This document shows positions 12,390-20,000 of a DNA stretch of 22,419 nucleotides, piece by piece. The position numbers and the translations under genes were made by a program. Below the pieces are notes generated by a model. The model did not search any database, had not been told where the DNA came from, and was given only the letters and a program-made list of their open reading frames with translations. This DNA comes from Euprymna scolopes (lineage: Eukaryota > Mollusca > Cephalopoda > Sepiida > Sepiolidae), in assembly GCA_024364805.1 (NCBI GenBank), contig CM044489.1:114549983-114572401 (forward strand), given 5' to 3'. Numbering within the stretch: position 1 is the stretch's first letter; each line of letters begins with the position of its first letter.

Positions 12390-12626
12390 TTACTATTTCC
12401 TGCATATATACATATTATAAAATAATATATATTGCACTTACATATATTTTTAGTATTTACTTAAATGGGACTCAATATGAAAGTAGAACTTAATAGTAGC
12501 ACGTTCCTGTGTAGCTTACTCCCTATATATATCACATATCTTATGATTGTACCACCATTTGTGTAATTAATTTATCTACTTATACAGAACTCATTTAGTA
12601 TTTGCCACTGAACCCCTACATTCCTT

Positions 12627-12635
12627 CCCCCCCCC
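12627..12635 (+). repeat. C9 tract
   Basis: Nine consecutive C in an otherwise AT-rich region. Confidence 0.9.
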
Positions 12636-14230
12636 TTATTTCCAGAATATTTCAGTAACTTTCAATTTTGCATGACTTTATTACATTGTAATGTTAATGC
12701 TATATTTTTAAAGTTACATCTTAAGATTTGTTTAAAACACACTTTTAAATAAGAATCATTTATAGAAGTTGCACTTAAAGACCTGTAATTATTTTGCAGA
12801 TATATTTCAATAGTTTATGCATCAGGATTGGATATTTTGGAGAATTCTTTGAATATCCAGATCAAGAGTGCTTCTCTTTGAGAAACTTAACCCCCTATCT
12901 TACACCAGTAATTAAATAGGGACATTAGTTGGTATTAGTTCTTTCATGCAAATCACATGAAAGACAAGAGTAGGAAATCCAGTCATGGGCAAAGTTTTCA
13001 GTGCTAGCAGATCTATGCAGTTTTGTTTTTGTGAATGACATACTCTCTCATGTTTTGAATAAGTCTACACTTAACAGATCACAAAAACTAAAGGCAATTT
13101 TAAGAAGAGTTGAGTCCCAGTAAATAATAAAATAAACCAAAGTACAAATTGATTATTATCTTCGCTAAAATTTATTTGATGAGGAAGTAACTGATTTTGT
13201 TAATGTTATTTGCTTAAAACAACCTGTTTTAAATTCAGACGGGTGATTACTATGAGGGGAGACAACTCACTAAAATGGTTTCCCTTTGCTAGTTAAACAA
13301 ATACATGTAAATAAATATTGGGATGAATGTTTTAATATAGTATATTCCCAACTAGAAAGCAGACCTCAAAGGAATATATTCAAACTCTTAAATCGTTTAT
13401 CAATCTACAATTTCATACACAAAATATAAATATAATCCCCTATTTACCATAATCTAAGAAATTCAAGTTTTACCTTCAACACTATTTGAAAGTTAGTTGA
13501 TAGTCTTATTGTGAAGAGCTAGAATGAGTAATGCTTATGGTTTTATAACTATTTACTTTTTATTCTTAAGGAAATTGGAACACATTACAAAGTTTAAAGA
13601 GAGAGACAAATAAATAAAAATTCTTTTGTGTAAAAAGAAAAATTCAAATTTTATACTTTTTTTCCTTCCAACACAACTTTTTAAGTTACAAAAACTAGAT
13701 TTATTCACTAATTCAGATTTTCACTAATACTTCTACCACCAAGATACATTTCAAAGTTCTAAACGTTTTTTTTATCTGAAAGATTTGAAATTAGTTTAGT
13801 TTAAGCACATATATGCACAAGATGATCTACATTTCTAATTGAATCTTAGTTTTCCCCAAACACACAACATCTGAAATCTTAATCAAATTTTTTTTTTTTA
13901 TATTTATGGTTTTTATGGAAAAAGCTAAATATAGACATTGGAATATAGAGATTTATGACTAAATTAACACTTGTAGTTTTTGAGGCACTAAATATGTTCT
14001 TTCTGATTTAAAATTATAACAGGATAAATATTTTTATTACTTTACAAAAACACACTCAAAATAAAAAAAGATTACTTCTCTAATAAATCGCTAAGTAGAA
14101 AAATAATTGTAAATAAAATAATTATAGTTTAAAACATCTCAATTAATATGGAATGAAAATATGAAAGACTAAAAGATGAATATTCCTTCAAACTGATCCA
14201 ATCACCAAGTATTTATGTTTAAGAATTTTG

Positions 14231-14675
14231 AAGATGAGGATTGATAATTTGTTTTATTTGGACTACTGTTCTCATCTTGAATGTTATTCTCATATTTTTG
14301 GACAATGTAACCTTTGACCTTTGGTTACATCTTATCACACTCTGGAATCTGTACAGAATTTTTAAATAGAACCCGTTATTTAATCTATGAGAGTAGACTG
14401 CACTTTGTTTCATCAGCCATGACCGGGTAGAAGTCTTAATTCTTAATTATATTTTTAGTATAGCCTGTATTGAAGATTAAACCATCAACTTCCAGAAATT
14501 GATAACTTAGAACTGATTATTACTTAGCACTTTATCCATTAAGTCACAGGTCCATGTAAAAGTTTTCTTCAAAATTTCAGAGTTCAAAACATGAAGATTG
14601 AAGCTAATATCAGCCGAAACGCTATAATAATAAAGATAAGAACAATAATCTAAATAGTCCAACAAACGTTCAAAT
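14231..14675 (-). mobile_element. Family A TIR element, copy 2 (reverse orientation)
   Basis: The copy starts with AGATGAGGATTGATAA and an arm matching copies 1 and 3 (ACTGTTCTCATCTTGA). It ends with the inverted arm, in which CCGAAACG and GAACAATAATCTAAATAG are the best-kept parts. The core ATCAGCCATGACCGGGTAG at 14412-14430 is the reverse complement of the copy 1 core, which fixes the orientation. On the minus strand the core is preceded by a tRNA-like stretch (14485-14551). It lies 0.4-0.9 kb downstream of the PP2C stop and could be inside the 3' UTR. Confidence 0.75.
14485..14551 (-). other. tRNA-like remnant with an A-box inside family A copy 2
   Basis: On the minus strand the text CCTGTGACTTAATGG fits a pol III A box (TRGCNNARYNGG) in a tRNA 5' half, followed by ATAAAGTGCT. 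About 40 bp on, a degraded stretch near TATCAATTTCTGG sits where a B box would be. It cannot fold as a working tRNA. It reads like a tRNA-derived SINE head fused into a TIR element. Copy 1 has a weaker version at 5442-5490 on the plus strand. Confidence 0.45.
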
Positions 14676-15090
14676 AGATAATGGATAGAGAGACTAAAAG
14701 GTGAGCTAATAAATTTGAATAAAGTAGCATAATAAATTAAGAGCCTTAAATGGAATGAGAATCAATTAAAGAGACCATTCACAAAACAGGAAGTTTCAAA
14801 AGATCTCCAGAAGTTAATTTTGCATTGTGTTTGCACAGACACAACTTCTAACAATCATGTCTTCAAGTAATTTTCTCCAGCATTTGTCGTACAGTGATTC
14901 TACTACAGTCTGGTAATTACAGAACCGCAATAAACACATTCTCTCCCTAACCTTCAACAATAACAAAAAAGAACCATAAATAAATAACATAAAAATCTCT
15001 CTGCGTTTCTGTGTGGAAAAAGTCGCAGTCTGTAGAGGAGTAGGAATTCAATACTTAAACAACAACAACAAACTACTTTGCTGCAGGAGA
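14676..15090 (-). other. Presumed proximal 3' UTR of the PP2C gene
   Basis: Sequence immediately downstream of the TAA stop at 15091. It is slightly less AT-rich than average, contains (AAC) repeats at 15058-15071, and has no open frame continuing the protein. UTR status is inferred from position only. Confidence 0.5.
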
Positions 15091-15294
15091 TTATTTCAAA
15101 TCTAAACAGTTTAATGAATTGTCATTGTGAAGAGCACTTATGGTGTGGGATGCTGGTCGGCTACACTTCTTGGCTAACTCTTCATAGGTTCCGCCATGCA
15201 AGAAACACACCAGCACCACTGTCATATTGTCACATCCCAGTCCACCCATATTACAATCTGGAGCCAAACAAGCAGTCATTAATTCTTCACAAAT
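15091..15294 (-). CDS. PP2C terminal exon with the GCDNMTVVLV motif and stop
   Basis: This 204-nt exon encodes 67 residues, from ICEELMTACLAPDC to NSLNCLDLK, and ends in TAA at 15091-15093. The acceptor is a pyrimidine-rich TTTGTTTTATTTTCAG directly before ATTTGTGAAG. CDNMTVVLV is the last conserved PP2C motif and includes a metal-binding Asp. After it come about 40 less conserved residues (HGGTYEELAKKCSRPASH and on) with no membrane segment or recognisable extra domain. A plus-strand open frame over the same bases is its antisense shadow. Confidence 0.93.
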   Translation of the reverse strand: MCEELMTACLAPDCNMGGLGCDNMTVVLVCFLHGGTYEELAKKCSRPASHTISALHNDNSLNCLDLK

Positions 15295-16987
15295 CTGAAA
15301 ATAAAACAAAAATTAATGCAGTCAATTTAAACAAGTCATTTCATAATTTATTTTTATACTTTTTTAAACTAACACTTTAAATTCTGTTTTTATTTATTTA
15401 TTATTGAAGTGAAATATTAAGATATACAAATTGAAGAAATTTCTACTTTGATTATTTAAAAGAATTCCAAACTTACTGGATGTTTTGTCTCTTTCCCATG
15501 ACAGGAAGATATGACTCAAGATCAGGGAAGTGGGGTTTGAAAAGTCAGCACTCTAGAAGAGCACTTTGCCCTGCAAAAAAATGTCTAGGCAGTCTCGTTG
15601 GCATTCCCTTGTAGAGGCGCCTCAGGTGATTAGCTATACACCTTTGCAAAGAGTGAGAAGCCAAAGTCTGGGAAGATGGACCTTTTAGAACTGCACAAAC
15701 TCTGGTAACATTAGAACCAGAGAAAAATATAAACTGGCATTTTTCTTTGTTTAATGACAAATTATTAGAAAGAGGAAATCATGATGCATCTTTAAAAATT
15801 TATTATGAAACAAAAAAAAACAAAAAAAAATAAAAATGTTTAAATCCAATCCTCTTGAGACATTTCTGTTGTTTGGTCAGTTTGTCATCACACAATGCTT
15901 TCATCCAAAAAGTCACGGATTCAGCTCTTGCTCAGGGTTGAAAAAAAAAAAAAACTATGAAGAGGTCAGTTGGAAACCTTGATCAGAACCGTGAAACATG
16001 ATGCTGAGCTGATTCTGAGTCCTCGTCTCTATAGGGTTCACTGCTTGAATTATGATTGGCTGACACCTGTAACTCTTACTGCAGTGGACAATCACACCTG
16101 GTCAGCATTCGTTGAGATATGGAAAATTATCTGGATGGAGTCAACCTAACCATTTTAAGATTAGTGCCAAAACAAGTACAATTGTAGTAGCATTTTTTTT
16201 ATTGAGAAAAATTAAAGTTAATAAAAACACTGTCTGTAAAAAATTATTTTAGGTTTAAAGATTGATCAAATATTTTAATCACATAATTGGTTTTTATGTG
16301 TTAATATAAACAGTATTTCTTCATATTTACTACTTTTTTTTAATATGATAGGTAAAATGGAAATACTTCCAAAAATAAATAAACTTTTTCTAAATTCATG
16401 CATATTCGTTTGTAGCATATAAAATTAGTTTCTTGCTCAGAATTCTCCCAATATTAAAAAACAAAAATAAATCTGCATGATGGCGAAACGAAAATATATT
16501 CCAAAAATAACATAAAATAATCAAGTTTTTAGTTTTATGAAGAAAATCATTTTTAAGTGCGTTATGATAATTCATAGTTCATATTACAACATAAACCTCG
16601 CAAGCTTGACTTAAGTTATCTCTGTTTGTTTTGTATTTTTAGATCGTTTTCAAAATGACAACACAGTTTCTTATTCATAAATTTTGGTTTTCTTATTTAA
16701 AAATAAAATTACTATGTGATTGCTACAATATGATATATTCGTTTTGTCACAGGTACATACATCAGATTTTTCTTGGGTTTTTAATATAGGGAGGTCTGGA
16801 CTAGAAGCCATTTTTTTTTTTTTTTTTTTAAGGAGGGGGGTATTTTTTAATTAACTGCAATTAAAAATTTTCTGGGCTCTTAAAATTAATGCTAAATGCA
16901 AAGTTAACAGTAAGTTGAAGTGATATGATGTCCACATCTAAAGAAAACTTGATAACCCAAAATTACCATTTTTGTCTGTTTTTTTTT

Positions 16988-17045
<58 letters not shown>

Positions 17046-20000
17046 GGCATAGTTTTTCCCCTCTAGACAAAATTACTGTAGGTTTGCAAGAACAGATGCC
17101 ACATACATATTTATTATGTCTAAACTATTATCAGCCATCTTCTCTAACTTTTGACCGCCGTCATAGACACATTTATTCGCTATATTAAAACCCTATATTG
17201 CATCCTAAGAGAGGCATCATGAAGATTGCCATCATCTACAGAGGAAGTAATTCTTATTTTTTCCCTCTCTTTCTATAGTCCTCTCCCTGCCACCAGTCTA
17301 CACCCGGAAAATATATACACATTCTTACTATCTCCTCCAGTCATCCTTAAGTGGATTATAAACTCCTATACAAAGCATTAACTTCTCATTTCCTTTACAC
17401 AAAATAATGATTTCTCCCTCATACATTTCCATCCCTTCTCATTGGTTGCTACCTCTCAATCCGCTTATTCGAGAATAGATACCTTATTGAATAAATGAAC
17501 ACATTAGCTGTTAAAAAAAACATGGATGCTAAACAATCGGTTACTTTTCTGTTTTCACACTATATTAATTAACTTCTACTGTTGTCATTTAAACTTTGTT
17601 TTATGCAAATTAAAACAAAGACGTAATCATGATATTCAAGGTTTGCGATACCAGCGGGCAAACAGGTTTTGTAAACACATACACGGACAGTATAAGATAG
17701 ATTTATAGGGAGGCAGGCTGAAAGGCAGATAGACCGATACCTATATATATATATATAGAGAGAGAGAGAGCGACACTTATTATAAATCTTATACACCAAA
17801 TTTCTTATAATTTTAAAGGAGAAATAATATGTTTACAACAAATACCACATTGCAATGATTCGCAAATAAGTAGTTATTTTTTCATTATTAATCAATTATT
17901 GGGGGGGGGGCATTATTATTTTTTTATGACTATTTTTTACAAAGATGACATGGGGGGGGGGCTAATCTACGTGTATAAGCACAAAACTATTTTATAGAAA
18001 ATACAGTAGCGAAATTATTTTTTTCAACATTTTGGTTTTCCTATGATCAGCCCAAATTTATTTTATAGAAAATACAGTGGCAAAATTATTTTTACAAAAA
18101 TAAAATTTTGGTTTATCTACGATATTTGGGACGTATTTGCATTTTAAGCACAAAATTATTTTAAAAAATAGTTGGAAATCATTAAAATAAAAATTACCGT
18201 TTATATTCGTTATTAGTGACCCACTTGTGTTTTAAAAAAGATCGCATATAAATTGTCTGCGTATAAGTAGTTTTCCAAATAAAATAAAACATTATCGTTT
18301 ACCTATGTTATTTGTGACCTGTTTGCGTTTAAATAAAAAATACTGCATTATCATTGTACGCAAATAGGTAGTTTTTCGAATATTAAGCAATATCTTTTTT
18401 TTTAATTTCTTTTAAAAAATACCATTGGGTTAAATCAACATGATTAAGCACAAAGTTATCTTATAGAACCTACAGTTGTGAAATTATTAAAAAAAAAAAA
18501 AAAAATTTCATTTACCTATGTATTTGTGACCTATATGCATTATAAAAAGACTAATATTTAATAGTTTTCGGGCAATGTAGTTACCGACTTTCCCTTTTCT
18601 TTATTTCTTTTTTTTTTACCCTTTTATTTTTCTATAACACCCTATAACTAAAAGTGGATCTTAAAGGTCAACACGGATATTCGCTTGATGTAAACATAAG
18701 TTTTTTCTACATTTTGATACAAGTAATTTGTCTATATTATAAAGACTTCACAGCACAAATTTAATAACATTATTACTGAACCTGTAATCATGTGACTATT
18801 AAATTTTAAGATAGAAGCACAGATTACTTACAAAACATCCTCCTTTATCATGTTTAGAATGGCTTTCAAAATAATAACATTATTTTAGCACGGTAACAAA
18901 AAGTACATATGTACCCAACATTTACATTTTTTCCAACCGACACTGAACACAAAAATTAAAGGTTAGTTCATAGGATTTGTATGTGGGGATCATGACAACG
19001 ATTATCAAAATTAAAGTTGAGCCAGATATTTTAACAATCTGCTCCCCACAAAACGGGGTGTCTATTCCGAAAACCGTTCTTAACAGGGGTAGGTTGGGGG
19101 TGTCCATTCCGAAAGCCATTCTTATCATGAGTCGTTCTTAACATGAGAAGGTTGGGGATTGGGCAATATCAAAAGTCGTTCTTAACATGAGAAGGTTGGG
19201 GATTGGGCAATATCAACAACAGCCGTATTTAAACTTTTTACAAGGGGGAGGAGTATGCTTCCACCAGGCCACGCCGGTTAACTGGTCCTGCTAGTATAAT
19301 ATAATTATGTTATCAAAGAGTAAAGCTATAACAAAGCAAAGCTTACCAAGATAAGAAAAGCTCAACACTATTAAAAGGATAATTTTATATATATAGTTTG
19401 AAATATGGAATAATATGTTTATAATACTACAACTCATTCTAGCATAAGTAAATATAGCTGTCATTTTTTCTGTTCACCACCACCACCACCACCACCACTA
19501 TCCATTTTATAGGCTTCGAATGTGCTGGGCGGCTTTTAAAAATTGACTTTCATACTAACCTATTTCTATTCAAGTATTTATTTATTCATCTTTGAGGCAA
19601 TAGATTTATATATCTGGTTTAGTAAAGTTTATATAAATTTGGAGATATTCATTTGAAATTTTTTTTATGATGAAATAGACACAGATTAAAAAAAAACTTT
19701 TTTTTTTTCAGTATGGGATACTATTAGGCATGCCCAAAACAGAAGGAGGGAGTAAGTATATTTTGACAGAGTCACTCTTTAAAAAAAAATCAAGTAATTA
19801 TCCAATCAATACAAAATTTTCACCGATTAAGTGAAGAAAATAAATTTATAACGGTGTACTCGTTTTCATAATTGAGATATATGCCTACAAAACCCTCTTT
19901 CTTTATTTGTGGTTAGAAATATGCTTAAAATAACCAGCCGAAACTAAACAAAATATATTGTGGGGAAGAATTGCAGATAAAACAACAAAAAATAAACAAC

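Larger units (their letters stand above)
10991..14230. other. AT-rich sequence, no gene seen
   Basis: Overlapping short frames at 11188-11892 on both strands are lysine/phenylalanine-rich chance frames created by A and T runs. Nothing else beyond the AG and C tracts. The PP2C 3' UTR could reach into this part, but AATAAA-like signals on the minus strand are too frequent to choose one. Confidence 0.5.
16809..17900. other. Intronic sequence with pyrimidine-rich tract
   Basis: Apart from the AT and TA/GA arrays, 17140-17480 is GC-richer and pyrimidine-biased (CCCTCTCTTTCTATAGTCC, TGCCACCAGTCTACACCC). It has no open frame and I cannot assign it; an old repeat is likely. Confidence 0.45.

Noticed and set aside
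14485-14551. Functional tRNA gene
   Set aside because: Only an A-box and a poor B-box are recognisable; acceptor and anticodon stems do not pair.
15078-15380. 100-codon plus-strand open frame
   Set aside because: It is antisense to the PP2C terminal exon, which has clear family motifs on the minus strand.
15545-15760. 71-codon minus-strand frame in the PP2C intron as an extra exon
   Set aside because: The flanking PP2C exons join in phase and match the family directly; the frame covers repeat-like text and shows no PP2C residues.
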